From assembly GCA_032622095.1 (NCBI GenBank), contig CP136062.1, forward strand, positions 10,323,710 through 10,387,709: a stretch of DNA of 64,000 nucleotides, in the 5' to 3' direction. The position numbers and the translations under genes are program-made. Origin of the DNA: Siphonodentalium dalli (taxonomy: Eukaryota; Mollusca; Scaphopoda; Gadilida; Siphonodentaliidae). Below, piece after piece: positions 1 to 11,645 of the stretch. Below the pieces are notes generated by a model that saw nothing but the letters and a program-made list of their open reading frames with translations, did no database searches and was not told the origin of the DNA. Numbering within the stretch: position 1 is the stretch's first letter; the number at the start of each line of letters is the position of its first letter.

Positions 1-289
1 GCGATGCACGCGGTTGACAGTCTGGGGAAAAATTAAATCAATTTAAAAATAATTGAATCTTTTAATGTTTCATAATGAAATAAATATTATGAACTATCAG
101 CGAAATGTTACACCACCACCGGGTAAAATGCATATAGAGTATTAAATGTACAAAATGAATGACCCAGATTACATGTCAATCATCCAATGGTAGCTCCAGA
201 TGACTATGATGTAAGTATCAAGTGGATGATAGACATGTTACTTATATGTAACTAGTTCAAACAGGCTCCCAAAGCAGGCCCCCTTTGTG
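1..289. other. No gene seen
   Basis: AT-rich sequence with no ORF of note and no repeat I can match inside the window. Confidence 0.5.
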
Positions 290-510
290 CACATCATGCA
301 AATTTTGATCTTTTAAACATTTTGATTGAAAAAAAAAAAAAATAATAATAGTTTTTTTTTAAATAAATAGATTGAACTCCTTGCTCAATTTAATAAACAG
401 AAATAAATAAAAATTTATTTATAAGATCTGCTGCGGTACCTCGAGTCACCACACCTGGTTGAATTTGGTGCAGGGATCTGCTGCGGTACCTCGGTTATAT
501 ATATAGATGT
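290..510. repeat. Interspersed repeat, copy 1
   Basis: AAATTTTGATCTTTTAAACA, a poly-A/T block, GAACTCCTTGCTCAATTTAA and a TATATATATAGATGTA end match the copy at 12535-12835, whose end reads GACAGATCC then TATATATATAGATGTA. GATCTGCTGCGGTACCTCG occurs twice inside. Confidence 0.7.
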
Positions 511-636
511 ATGTTGGATGTGGTTAAAATAGGCAACAAGAATAAATATCTCAAAAGCCAGATATGGTAAGATAAGACTTTAAGGAAATCCTGGATAAAC
601 ATATATAGAATGTATAGAAAAATTGAAATGACCATG

Positions 637-775
637 GAAATATGGCTTGTTGCCATTGTTGCCATTAATCGGAAAGCTCTCAGTGAGTGGCAACAAGCCA
701 TATTTCCGACTAAATCCTGAAAAATTACCCATAATTCTGCTGTGGTTAAGGAGTCAATTATTTAGGGCATTACTG
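637..775. mobile_element. Family-D MITE (Tc1/mariner-like), partial
   Basis: It has TCGGAAAGCTCTCAG, ATATTTCCGACTAAATCCTG, ATAATTCTGCTGTGGTTAAG and the end GGGCATTACTG. The left arm is rearranged. Confidence 0.8.
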
Positions 776-794
776 GATATATAGTGTCTGTTTT

Positions 795-1197
795 GCAGAA
801 TGAGGTCCCCAGAGGGTGAATTTAGTGACGCTCCCCGCACGGTGGGCTAGCATCACCAAATTCACCTTCTGTGGACTTCATTCTGCTTAGGCCTCAACTG
901 CTATGGGAGACCTAAGATCAGATTGAAGTTCCCCAGCTGAAGTTTGTGATGTTCACCCATTTATCACCTCGATTAATATGCATTATATCTTCTGCAAATT
1001 AGGGGATATAGAAACTGAACAGAAGGGAAAAAGGTAACTTAAAAAAAAGGTAAATTGAGACTATAGATACTTCCCAAAAGATGAAGCCTAAGCAGAACGA
1101 GGTCCATATAGGGTGAATTTGGTGATGTTAGCCCGCTGAGCAGAGTATTGTCACTATAAATTAACCCTCTGGAGACCTCATTCTGCAAATGACAGAC
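795..1197. mobile_element. Family-B composite MITE, copy 1
   Basis: Palindromes at 795-890 and 1095-1195 (GCAGAATGAGGTCCCCAGAG type, diverged) flank the standard interior (GGCCTCAACTGCTATGGGAG, GATTGAAGTTCCCCAG, TCTTCTGCAAATTAGGGGAT). Confidence 0.8.
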
Positions 1198-1258
1198 ACA
1201 CTATATATCAATTATGTAAGACATCCATCTCAAACCTCACTGATATAAAGCTTAAGAT

Positions 1259-1349
1259 TTAACCCACAGGGAGCCTCACACAGGCTGGAAGCATGCACTA
1301 CGGAGTGTCGTCTGCTAAAGTCTATGTGGGGCTCTCGGTGGGTGTATGT
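1259..1349. mobile_element. Family-C MITE unit
   Basis: TTAACCCACAGGGAGCCTCA ... GTGTCGTCTGC ... GTGGGGCTCTCGGTGGGT, a near-palindrome with TTAA at the left edge. 1350-1620 shows nothing recognisable. Confidence 0.75.
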
Positions 1350-1639
1350 CTGGGTACTATATTCAGCTACCTACAAGTAACAAGTCTACCTTCCCATTTA
1401 AGAAATATGTGATTGCGAATATATGAAGCTTTAAGTCACACACAATGTTTACTACTTCAAAGTATTAAGATATGAAGAATATATCAGTGGATTGACCACG
1501 AATACTCATTAAAATGTGCATGTACATTTAAGATGACCTCAGACAACATGACACAAAGGTGGACGGTTTAGAGATTAAATGATAGTGACAGAAGTCCTGG
1601 CATTGATTTCTTTAAAATAAAATAAGTCTGTTAAAGAAT

Positions 1640-1805
1640 ATAAGAATAAATTATTAAATTTGCAACAAAAAAAAATAAAATAATTGTTAGGCCAATGCAT
1701 TCTCTTATATATGCGAGGCAACCTATGGTCGACTCGCATATATAAGAGAATGCATTGGCACAGGGTATATGGGTTGATACAAAAATCGACCTGGCACTCA
1801 AAGGG
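1640..1805. mobile_element. TTAA MITE fragment with 69-bp hairpin
   Basis: The hairpin at about 1690-1759 (GCCAATGCATTCTCTTATAT ... ATATAAGAGAATGCATTGGC) is followed by CACAGGGTATATGGGTTGAT and CACTCAAAGGGTTAA, the right end of the CAGTGCCA family. Confidence 0.8.
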
Positions 1806-1889
1806 TTAACATGTGAAATGAACAGACAGAGCTGAAAATTTGTCATGGATTGTGTGTAAAAATGTGTATGTGTCTCCAGTAACCCATAT

Positions 1890-2110
1890 ATACCCCCCCC
1901 CCCCCCCCCCCACACAGTGGAGCAGACGACACTCTCCAGTACATGCTTCTATATGCGTGGGGCGCTTTATGGGGTACACCATATGTGTAGCTCTATCTAT
2001 AAAGCATTAGATGTATCACCGTATCCCATAAAGAGCCCCCACATACAGTAGAGCAGACGACACTTTCTAGTACATGATTCTATCTGTGTGGGGGCGCTTT
2101 ATGGGGTTCA
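1890..2110. repeat. Poly-C run and two units of the 131-bp family
   Basis: A C-run at about 1893-1910 is followed by two units with AGAGCAGACGACACT(CT/TT)C and GGGGCGCTTTATGGGGT. This is the same unit as the array at 7370-8385. Confidence 0.85.
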
Positions 2111-2138
2111 ATAATAATCTGAGTGCTCTGCCTGTTGA

Positions 2139-2260
2139 TTAACTCTTCCATGATGGGAGCTGCGCTGGTGCAGCATTAAAGATCCTGTGCCAGTGCATTA
2201 TCCTATATATGCGTGTCTACCATACCCTCACATATATAAGAGAATGCATTGGCACAGAGT
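2139..2260. mobile_element. TTAA MITE fragment with degenerate hairpin
   Basis: TTAACTCTTCCATGATGGGA, GATCCTGTGCCAGTGCATT and a decayed hairpin ending TAAGAGAATGCATTGGCACA. It is related to 3170-3393. Confidence 0.65.
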
Positions 2261-2416
2261 TCTCGCCAAATTTCAGGAAGCTCCAGTTGTCTGTAAGCAG
2301 AGTATTCGTCATGGATGGTTTGTATAAAAATATATCATTCACAACTATAATAATAATATTAATTATTTCTGAGCAAATATCTATCCTTTCATACTCCTCA
2401 AGATAATAAGATTTAA

Positions 2417-3124
2417 CCCTTTCAGTGCCAAGTCCGATGTTTGTATCAACCCATATTTCCTTGATAATTTTTTAATTTTATTGATTAATATGAATCGTAT
2501 GTGACATGTAGTGGAGCAACCACACATGATGTGCCTCAAATTTGCCTTTTTTCGGCGACATTAACGCTAAGAATAATTTATGTAACATCATGCAGTGCAA
2601 ATTAACGAGACAAAATCTTGTCTGGATTATCGTTTATGTCTTCTTCTTCCTTTTTAGTTTTCATTAAGCTAACCAACGAAATTGGTCAAAATGAAATTAA
2701 TAGACTTAAATCACATGTGAATTCTTCGTAAGTTGTGAAGTAGTTACTTTCATTTTTATCGCGATGCTTCATTTCCAATTCCGCGTTTTTTTGCAATCTC
2801 CACACGGTTGCTAACCGGAAGTCACATGACAATTTCTCCAAAATCTATACCCGCGATCTTGAAAAATCACTGATGGATATAGAAAAAATTATATGACGTC
2901 ATTCACCTGCCTTAGGTATAAGCACCCTTGGTGGTTGCTATGACGTCATTCACATGCCTTAGGTATAAGCACCCATGGTGGTTGCTATAATAATGTGACA
3001 CATTGATGGAAATAGCTCTAAGAGCTCTTTCCATCAATGTTATCACATTATTATAATCAATAAATTTGAAAAATGATCAAGGAAATATGGGTTGATATAA
3101 AAATCGCACTTGGCACTGAAAAGG
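2417..3124. mobile_element. Full TTAA-flanked MITE, CAGTGCCA family (708 bp)
   Basis: TTAA at 2413-2416 and 3125-3128. TIRs CCCTTTCAGTGCCAAGTCCG / CCTTTTCAGTGCCAAGTGCG continue as GTATCAACCCATATTTCCTT. Inside, a 60-bp direct repeat (ATGACGTCATTCAC, TTAGGTATAAGCACCC) occurs twice at 2893-2985. There is a small hairpin AGAGCTCT. TTAA duplication with CCC ends suggests piggyBac-type mobilisation. Confidence 0.85.
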
Positions 3125-3169
3125 TTAATACAATAAATAGTAACTTCATTACTAGCTAGTAACAATTAA

Positions 3170-3393
3170 CCCCTCCATGACTGGAGCACCCTGTGCCAGT
3201 GCATTCTCTTATATATGTGAGTCACCCATAGGGCGCCTCGCATATATAAGAGAATTCATTGGCCTGACAATATTTACCTTGATCTTGTAAGCCAGTGCAT
3301 TCTGTTATATATACAAGGCTCCCTATGGGAGACTCCCATATATAAGAGAATGCACTAGCACAGGATCTTTAGCGCAGCTCCGTCATGAAAGGG
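3170..3393. mobile_element. TTAA-flanked MITE with two hairpins (224 bp)
   Basis: TTAA at 3166-3169 and 3394-3397; ends CCCCTCCATGACTGGAGC and GCAGCTCCGTCATGAAAGGG. Hairpins of the GCCA(A/G)TGCATTCT type lie at 3197-3266 and 3293-3359, joined by a short linker. Confidence 0.82.
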
Positions 3394-3968
3394 TTAAGCT
3401 TCTGTCGACTTCACAAACCAGTAACAATGTTGCCAAATATCACGGTACGGTCTATCGTTGGCCATAATAATTAATTTTCGTACTAGAAAAGTGTTATTCA
3501 TTTTCAAAAGTTAGTGACATCGGTGGATATTCCAGTAGATTCTAGCAAATAAAACTCCACAAAACGGTAATATAGACTTATGGTAGTATGATGCCAAAAG
3601 ATAAATTTCCTTCCAAATGAGTGAAGCTACATTGTGTTTAAGCTGAGGTCGGGTAAATGGCAAGCAGATTATTTGTCATGGCGTTTGTATAAAAATATAT
3701 CGTTCGCAATGTAAACTATAATAAAAAGTCACTGACCAAAATGTCCCCCAACGAAAGTGGCATGTTTGAAGGATTTATGGTTGCGGCACCCAAGTGAATA
3801 TTCACTCAAAATATGTCGAGAAAGGGTCAATAACTCTAAAATAAAATATGTGTCCCAGGATGTACGATTCTATGTCAAAAAATGGCATTAACTCCATCAA
3901 AATGACTCAGACTGAACTCAAAAATCACAGGTTTTACTATTTTAATAATTTTTTCTTATATTCGTTAA

Positions 3969-4211
3969 CTCATTCAGTGCAAGACTTATTTTGTAGGTTT
4001 AGTGTCAGGGAATCTTACGTTTTTCATGGGCATCAAAATTATTACTATGAATACTTGGTGATAGTTTTGAGTTATAACATGCCCCTAAGGTTTTATCCAG
4101 TGTTATCCAGTTTGTTTTTAAATTCGCTATAGCATGATTAAGCATACCCAAAAAAAAATTTAGGGCCGATTTTACAGACCGAGATGAGATCGGCCCCTGG
4201 CACTGAAAGGG
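3969..4211. mobile_element. TTAA-flanked MITE, CAGTGC family variant
   Basis: TTAA at 3965 and 4212; ends CTCATTCAGTGCAAGAC and GGCCCCTGGCACTGAAAGGG. The interior (TCATGGGCATCAAAATTATT, AACATGCCCCTAAGG) is shared with 15945-16135 (inverted) and 32195-32443. 3398-3964 shows only scattered repeat pieces. Confidence 0.75.
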
Positions 4212-4439
4212 TTAAAACATATTTACTGGAAAATGACGGAATAAAGGCTTAGACAAAAGATGTGTCCAATGATTCTACGTAAAAAAAAAATCTGCCAAAA
4301 TGAGTCTGACCGAACTCAAAATCGCAGGTGCGCAGGTTGCCATGTTGGTTGATATATGTGCCATTTAGGTTTAAAACAAATTGACCAGAAAATAACAGAA
4401 TTCAGACTTGGACAAAGTTCCAGACGAATGCATATACAG

Positions 4440-4630
4440 ACGCACATACAAGGGTCATTATTATAGTCCGACGACGAAATGTCGGGGGACAATAATTATA
4501 TTAATTATATCTGAGCAAATATCTATCCTTATATACTCTCCAGTAACCCATACAGAGCCCCCCACACAGCGGAGCAGACGACACTCACCAGTACATGCTC
4601 CGACATGTGTGGGGCACTTTATGGGGTATC
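4440..4630. repeat. Hairpin tail and family-C unit
   Basis: TAGTCCGACGACGAAATGTC, GGGGGACAATAATTATA (4465-4502) is a tail also seen at 30650 and 46705. 4547-4627 is a family-C unit with AGCAGACGACACTCACC. 4631-5298 shows no gene or clear repeat. Confidence 0.65.
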
Positions 4631-5298
4631 TATCCTTATATACTCAAGATAATAAGATTATCGTTGAGATTAATGTTTATCGGTGGCTGCCATATTAACT
4701 TCAATACTATAAAAATAATCATTTGTTTGCACTAACAAATAGCAGGTTCGCCCAGGAACTAAATGGTGAGCTGAAAGCTGAAGGGTCTGGTAAGCGGGGG
4801 TCAGTAGATGTCAGTAGAGGTCAGCAGAAGGGTAGTAAAGAACATACCACGGTGTGTGTATAAAAATATCATTCTAAATGTAAACTATAATCATTATTTA
4901 TTACATTCCTATGTGTGATTTACCTTGAGTGATTATAAACGATAATTTCACGACTGAATTGTATCACTTTAAAGATGCATTATCAGAATTAACACTTGTA
5001 GATTACTATTTCCTTGGCTTCTGGGTCAAAAATATTAAATTCGAGTCGAGGAACCCACCCATCAAAGTTCAGAGTGATCTGTGATCAGATATCGATTTTT
5101 GAAATCTATTATTTTTCACCACCGATATTTTTAGTGGCCCAGTAAAAGGTCGACGAGAAGACGATCTCAGACCAAATTGCGAATGAAGGAGTATAACTCA
5201 AATATCAAGTGGCTTTTTATGTCAGATATTTGACAAAGCGGTATAATTTCATTGAAAAAATCGTTGATAAATAACAGGTTATGCTGGGTTATGAGCAA

Positions 5299-5781
5299 TT
5301 TTATACTATAGTTGACTGTGGTTCACATTATTTTATACTATAGTTGACTGTGGTTCACATTATTTTATACTATAGTTGACTGTGGTTCACATTATTTTAT
5401 ACTATAGTTGACTGTGGTTCACATTATTTTATACTATAGTTGACTGTGGTTCACATTATTTTATACTATAGTTGACTGTGGTTCACATTATTTTATACTA
5501 TAGTTGACTGTGGTTCACATTATTTTATACTATAGTTGACTGTGGTTCGCATTATTTTATACTATAGTTGACTGTGGTTCGCATTATTTTATACTATAGT
5601 TGACTGTGGTTCGCATTATTTTATACTATAGTTGACTGTGGTTCACATTATTTTATACTATAGTTGACTGTGGTTCACATTATTTTATACTATAGTTGAC
5701 TGTGGTTCACATTATTTTATACTATAGTTGACTGTGGTTCACATTATTTTATACTATAGTTGACTGTGGTTCACATTATTT
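5299..5781. repeat. 32-bp minisatellite, about 15 copies
   Basis: The unit is TTTTATACTATAGTTGACTG + TGGTTCACATTA, nearly perfect. Three adjacent units near 5549-5613 carry TTCGC instead of TTCAC. Confidence 0.97.
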
Positions 5782-5989
5782 TTGGGCAATTAATCAATTC
5801 TGATAACTGGAGAGGCATTTAATAAAACGTTGTTGTTGTTAGAATCTGATGATATGGGGACCATCGAATCGGATTGAGTCCCTTTAACTAGCACATTATG
5901 TATTCACACATGCTATCAAAATGTATGCGTCATGGGTATAATGGTGGTATTCAGATTTCTAGTAAACCAGATGTTTATAGTGGAATATA

Positions 5990-6152
5990 ATAAACAGAAT
6001 AATCACTTGATTGAAATGGTGACGAGAAATAATTCATTCGAGGCAGGGTCTATTTTGTAAAACACTTGAGCGCTCGTGTTTGTACAATGTCCCTGCCTTT
6101 CATGAATTATTTCACGTCACCAGTTCAATCAAGTGATTATTCTTTATATAAT
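5990..6152. mobile_element. Palindromic MITE
   Basis: AATAATCACTTGATTGAA ... TTCAATCAAGTGATTATT with further pairing (AATAATTCAT / ATGAATTATT; GGCAGGG / CCCTGCC). Arms of about 65 bp surround a short loop. Confidence 0.75.
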
Positions 6153-6216
6153 TATATCTGAGCAATTATCTAATGCTATATATTCTTCAAGTACAGATAA
6201 CAATATTTAATACAAT

Positions 6217-6677
6217 ATGTGACCCGCCATATCAAATCCAGTCGTAAGTCGGGATTTTTTTTACCATCTGACAATGCATTCTCTTATATATGCGAGTCGA
6301 CCATAGGTCGCCTCGCATATATAAGAGAATGCATTGGCCTAACAATTTTTTATCATGTTTTTAAAATAAATGTTCTTACAAATTTTAGGACATAAAATAA
6401 AAAACATCCATTACCCTGCAGGGAGCCCCACACATATATAGAAGCATATAGAAGAGTGTCGTCTGCTCATGTTTGTCTGGGGCTCTGTATGGGTGAAATT
6501 ATAAAATTGTTAAAGAATACAAAAACAATTATTAAAATTGTAAAAAATTGTTAGGCCAATGCATTCTCTTATATATGCGAGGCGACCTATGGTCGACTCG
6601 CATATATAAGAGAATCCATTGGCACAGGGTAAAAAAATCCCGACTTATGACTGGATTTGATATGGCGGGTAACATAT
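6217..6677. mobile_element. MITE with GACCCGCCATATC ends and two hairpins
   Basis: TIRs GTGACCCGCCATATCAAATC at about 6218 and its inverse near 6655-6675 continue through GTCGTAAGTCGGGATTTTTT. The same 69-bp hairpins sit just inside each end (6268-6338, 6555-6624). A family-C unit with GTGTCGTCTGC is nested at 6410-6495. Confidence 0.82.
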
Positions 6678-6769
6678 ATATTAACTTCATTACAAGAACA
6701 AGCTTTTGTTGTATTCACAAGCCAGTAACATCGGTACAGACTAGTGCTAGCAAATATCAATGTTTGTTG

Positions 6770-6870
6770 TCAGTGGCCATGCATATTGGCCGATGACGGT
6801 TCACTGTCGGTGGCCATGCATATTGGCCAATGACGGTTCGTTGTCATGGCCATGCATATTGGCCGATAAC
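6770..6870. repeat. Short tandem repeat, 3 copies of about 35 bp
   Basis: GGCCATGCATATTGGCC, followed by G/A ATGACGGTTC, occurs three times; the core is itself palindromic. Confidence 0.85.
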
Positions 6871-6958
6871 CATATTATTAATTGGCTGAAGAACAATTTA
6901 TTTGATAAAAGTTTCAAGACTGTCTGTGATGATCTTTCAAATTTTTTATTTTTTTTAA

Positions 6959-7275
6959 CCCTTTACCCAACAAAACGGCCAAAAACGCCCAAATAAAGCT
7001 TCAACAGCCTAAAATATCTTCGGTCTGTCTCAATAACACCATACAAATATGGATATCATTGGAACCGGTTCATTGACCACATTGTGATGGTTACAGTTAT
7101 GCCCTGTGCCAATGCATTCTCTTATATATGCGAGTCGTCTCGCATATATAAGAGAATGCATTGGCGTAAAAAAAATCTTTTTTAACACTTTTTACCATTT
7201 TTTCTTACATTCTTTTATAATTTTTAATATGTGTTTTAATCCAATGCATTCTCTTATATATGCGAGGCGACCTAT
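6959..7275. mobile_element. TTAA MITE, ACCCAACA family, truncated
   Basis: TTAA at 6955-6958 then CCCTTTACCCAACAAAACGG and the family interior; a shortened hairpin at 7107-7166 and half a hairpin at 7243-7275, where it breaks off. Confidence 0.85.
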
Positions 7276-7369
7276 ATAGTCTGTAAATCTTACCCGAGGT
7301 AACTTGCTGGTAAATACAACGGTAAATACGTCTAAACTTAATACAAGATCAATGCAAAAATATCTATAA

Positions 7370-8385
7370 AGCATAAGATGTATCAACATATCCCATAAAG
7401 AGCCCCCCAAACAACAGAGCAGACGACACTCTCCAGTACATGCTGCTATATGTGTGGGGTGCATTATGGGGTACACCGTATCTGTAGCTCTATCTATAAA
7501 GCATTAGATGCATCACCATATCCCATAAAGGGCCCCCACATACAGTAGAGCAGACGACACTCTCCAGTACATGATTCTATCTGTGTGGGGCGCTTTATGG
7601 GGTACACCGTATCTGTAGCTCTATCTATAAAGCATTAGATGCATCACCATATCCCATAAAGGGCCCCCACATACAGTAGAGCATACGACACTCTCCAGTA
7701 CATGATTCTATCTGTGTGGGGCGCTTTATGGGGTACACCGTACCTGTAGCTCTATCTATAAAGCATTAGATGCATCACCATATCCCATAAAGGGCCCCCA
7801 CATACAGTAGAGCATACGACACTCTCCAGTACATGATTCTATCTGTGTGGGGCGCTTTATGGGGTACACCGTACCTGTAGCTCTATCTATAAAGCATTAG
7901 ATGCATCACCATATCCCATAAAGGGCCCCCACATACAGTAGAGCATACGACACTCTCCAGTACATGATTCTATCTATGTGGGGCGCTTTATGGGGTACAC
8001 CGTATCTGTAGCTCTATCTATAAAGCATTAGATGCATCACCATATCCCATAAAGGGCCCCCACATACAGTAGAGCAGACGACACTCTCCAGTACATGATG
8101 ATATCTGTGTGGGGCGCTTTATGGGGTACACTGTATCTGTAGCTCTATCTATAAAGCATAAAAAGTATCACCGTATCCCATAAAGGGCCCCCCCACACAA
8201 AAAGAGCAGACGACACTCTCCAGTACATGATGATATCTGTGTGGGGCGCTTTATGGGGTACACTGTATCTGTAGCTCTATCTATAAAGCATAAGAAGTAA
8301 CACCATATCCCATGAAGAGCCCCCCACACATATAAAGCATGAGATGTATCACTGTATCTCTAACTCTATACAGCACCATGACTTT
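7370..8385. repeat. 131-bp satellite, about 7-8 units, built from a MITE-like palindrome
   Basis: Anchor GATGCATCACCATATCCC recurs at 7507, 7638, 7769, 7900 and 8031 (exactly 131). Each unit holds CCCATAAAGGGCCCCCACAT, AGAGCAGACGACACTCTCCA and GTGTGGGGCGCTTTATGGGG, i.e. a family-C-like palindrome plus a spacer with CTATCTATAAAGCATTAGAT. 8386-8727 is AT-rich with no gene seen. Confidence 0.95.
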
Positions 8386-8727
8386 TATACCATAATAATA
8401 TTATAACTTATAAATTAACAATATGAAATGCACATCTGACTTTGAGTAATAAATATCTTATTCATACTTAAAACAGCACAGTACTAAAGATTATTTTTGG
8501 CTCAATTTGAATTCGCGCATCACAAAACGGACAAAATAGTTTCATAAAGTATCTTTATTATCAAATGAACAAGTTTTTTAGTTTCTTTAGAAATTTTATT
8601 TTTATTTTTTTAGTTTAGTTTCTCTATATTACAAATTTTGCAGACGACACATTGCATAATCGAGGTACCCAATAGGTGCCTATCACCATATGGGAACTTA
8701 AATCTGTGTCTAGGTCTCCCATATAAG

Positions 8728-8817
8728 AATGAGGACCCAGAGGAAGAATTTGGTGACGCTAGCTCATTGTGGGGGTAGTGTCACTAAATTCACCCTCTGG
8801 GGACCTCATTCTGAAAA
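8728..8817. mobile_element. Family-B palindrome, single
   Basis: AGAATGAGGACCCAGAGG ... CACCCTCTGGGGACCTCATT around GCTAGCTCATTG. Confidence 0.8.
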
Positions 8818-8901
8818 TGTCCAGAACCATATTTTCAGGCCTGAACACAACAAACTAACTCAATACAAGCAAATTTAATTTTTGATACAGTGCAAATTTT
8901 T

Positions 8902-8998
8902 GGGGATTGGGTGGGATTCGAACCCTGGCCCGTGACGGCGAGCGCGCCTTGTGACTCAAAGTCCGACGTCAATACCACATGGCCACCGAAGCGACCCC
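8902..8998 (-). repeat. tRNA-like SINE head or tRNA pseudogene
   Basis: The minus strand starts GGGGTCGCTTCGGTGGCC, with GGGTTCGAATCCCACCC as a good B box/T arm and a class-II-like variable region, ending ATCCCC, which pairs with the first GGGG. The anticodon arm is not convincing. Scoring with a tRNA covariance model would decide. Confidence 0.45.
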
Positions 8999-9089
8999 AA
9001 AAAGGAAGCTCAAATGGCCGCTGTATTCCGACATCGCGCTTAGGACACTATATGCACATTTTTAGGTCTCAATTGTATGTAACCATAGG

Positions 9090-9268
9090 AGATATGGCGT
9101 TGCTCTTTAACATGTCTGGGACTATACAACACACAGGGCATCTATTTTTAGAAGCAAATTAAATTTTTGAATTTAAAATTTGAACTGTCTCAAAAATTAA
9201 ATTTGCTTCTTAAAATAGGCGCCTTGTGTGTTGTATAGTCCCAGACATGATAAAGAGCAACGCTCGGC
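9090..9268. mobile_element. Palindromic MITE
   Basis: GTTGCTCTTTAACATGTCTG + GGACTATACAACACACAGG is matched, inverted, by GTGTGTTGTATAGTCCCAGA + CATGATAAAGAGCAACG, around an AAATTTTTGAATTTAAAATT centre. 9460-9525 has three 23-bp copies of ACGAATATAAATAGTACCA. Confidence 0.82.
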
Positions 9269-9851
9269 TTTTTTCGGAGACGTAAATATAACATGCTACT
9301 GTGCGTTAACTCAATACAGTCATCTATACGCTACTTTACCGACGTGCTTCGACTTTCAATATGGAAGCTGCTTAAGTTTCTTAAGTATCATCGTATTTTT
9401 GAAACTCTAAATTCAGAATTAGTTTTCAGTCTGCAACGGAGATGTGTGAAAAATAGTACTACACGAATATAAATAGTACCATGCGAATATAAATAGTACC
9501 ACGTGAATATAAATATGAATAAGATATATCCAAATAATAATTAATAAGGAATAATATTTAACCAGTTTGTAACTACAGTATGTACAAAAAAACAAATTGT
9601 TTCAAATGATAAAGCATAATCACAACAAAAAAAGACCTTTATTTTCGCTAATAGCCTGAAATATATCAGGGTCAGTAGGTCAGAGTAGGTAGGTGAAATT
9701 TTTTTATTTTTCATTAATTAAATTTTAAAGGCCCACTTAATTTTCGAGTCACCGATTATTTTTTTTATAGTGACTTTATATACGGTTTTAATAACAATCT
9801 ATGCCATAAAATATGATTAAAATACTATAATTCATCACTATTTGAAAAATT

Positions 9852-9947
9852 TGCAAAATGAGGTCCCCAGAGGGTGAATTTAGTGATGCTAGTCCATGGG
9901 ATAGCTTCTCTAAATTCACCCTCTAGGGGACCTCATTCTGCAAATGC
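9852..9947. mobile_element. Family-B palindrome, single
   Basis: GCAAAATGAGGTCCCCAGAG ... CTAGGGGACCTCATTCTGC. 9948-10517 shows no gene; 10320-10460 shares TTGCGTTCCATAGAGTATGG with 31285-31430. Confidence 0.82.
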
Positions 9948-10517
9948 CAGGCACACTAAACTCAATCATGAATGAGGCAAGACACTTAGCATGACTAAAT
10001 AGTCAGTATTCTGTGGAAGGAACATAAGTTAATGGGGAGACATTTTCAGCATTCTAATTTTATATCACAAATGGGAAAAATTTTCAATAAAGTTTTATAA
10101 CACAATAAAGTAAAGGTACACCGCTGGTCCTAACTGATAAGTGGCCACATATTTACCCAATTTTTTTTTTTAATTTACAGATCTCAATAAAATGTATAAA
10201 CTTGGGGGTCAGGATAGCGGAAACAAAGGTCTTTTCTTTTTTAGGCCTTATGATCCAGCACACATTATAATAGGCCCTATGATCTAACACACATTATAAA
10301 GCTTTTGCGACTAGATCTATATAAGAAATTGATGTTGATTGGCTTGCGTTCCATAGAGTATGGATGCGAAAGTGTTCCACACATAAAAATGTCAGACCAA
10401 CTTGCATCCATATAGTAAGTAGGGGTCTGAGAGCGACGTCACCTGATGTAATTTCGACCAACCAACGTCCTGCATTCATATTCCGCAGCCAAGCCTTGAA
10501 ATAGGGTGTCTGTCATT

Positions 10518-10918
10518 TGCAGAATGAGGTCCCCAGAGGGTGAATTTAGTGACGCTACCCCGCATAGCGGTCTAGCATCACTAAATTCGCCCTCTGGGGA
10601 CCTCATTCTGCTTAGGCCCTCAACTGCTATGGCAGACCTAGGATCAGATTGAAGTTCCCCAGTTGAAGTTGGTGATGTTCACCCATTGGGCGCCTCGATT
10701 ATGGATTTTATCTTCTGCATATTAGGGGATATAGAAACTTCCCAGATGGGAAAACGTAACTAAAAACAATGTTAATTTGATACCATAGATACTTCCCAGA
10801 AGATGAGGCCTAAGCAGAATGAGGTCCCCAGAGGGTAAATTTAGTGATACTAGCCCGCTATGCGGGATAGCGTCACTAAATTCACCCTCTGGGGACCTCA
10901 TTCTGCAAATGACAGACA
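10518..10918. mobile_element. Family-B composite MITE, copy 2 (well preserved)
   Basis: TGTCATTTGCAGAATGAGGT at the left, palindromes 10521-10611 and 10816-10909, and ATGACAGACAC at the right. The interior is as in other copies. 10919-11370 shows no gene or clear repeat. Confidence 0.88.
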
Positions 10919-11364
10919 CGCTATTTGCAGGCTTGATGACATGTGAATTTTAGAAATGTTAATTGTATCTTTACAAAGATATTTTTGTTGAAATTTCCCT
11001 TATACTTTCAATGCATGCAATCCAATAAAATAGTTGATGACATTTTTATCTAAGCTAGATTTTAATGTCACCACAAGCGTAATGATTTACTTCTCAAATG
11101 CAAATTGACTAAGTATGACCCAGACAGAATGAAACAGACTATTGAACAAACTACGCTTCCAAAGTCTGAACTAAATAACAATCTTCCCATTACCGCTGCT
11201 ATAAATAGCTTTCGCGGGCAATCTACAGTATTGCATCACCGCACACATTTTGCATTAAAAATAGTATTACTCTTAACAGATATCTGCTTTTGGTTTAATT
11301 TTTGTGAAGAAAAAATATGGTGCTATAACTGTTGAAATTTTTGGAAATACTTAATTCTATTCTC

Positions 11365-11472
11365 CTTGAGAGCTTTCCGATAAATGGCAACAAGCCATAT
11401 TTCCGACTAAATCCTGAAAAGTTACCCATAATTCTGCTGTGGTTATGGAGTCAATTAATTAGGGCATTATTG
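11365..11472. mobile_element. Family-D MITE, right half
   Basis: GAGAGCTTTCCGATAAATGG, CAACAAGCCATATTTCCGAC, ending GGGCATTATTG. Confidence 0.82.
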
Positions 11473-11549
11473 TGGGCACTTTTTAGTGTATAATTAGTTG
11501 TCATAATCTCCAAATTTGTAAACGCTGTATGAAATTGGCAATATGACAA

Positions 11550-11645
11550 TGTTTACTGGAATCGAGTACACTGTTTAGGTATGTTTACTGGAATCGAGTA
11601 CACTGTATAGGTATGTTTACTGGAATCGAGTACACTGTTTAGGTA
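11550..11645. repeat. 32-bp minisatellite, 3 copies
   Basis: TGTTTACTGGAATCGAGTAC + ACTGTTTAGGTA, one substitution in copy 2. Confidence 0.95.

Noticed and set aside
8902-8998. Functional tRNA gene
   Set aside because: Good B box but poor anticodon arm and repeat context; kept only as tRNA-like SINE.
5299-11645. Common origin of the two 32-bp minisatellites
   Set aside because: Same period but unrelated sequences; coincidence.
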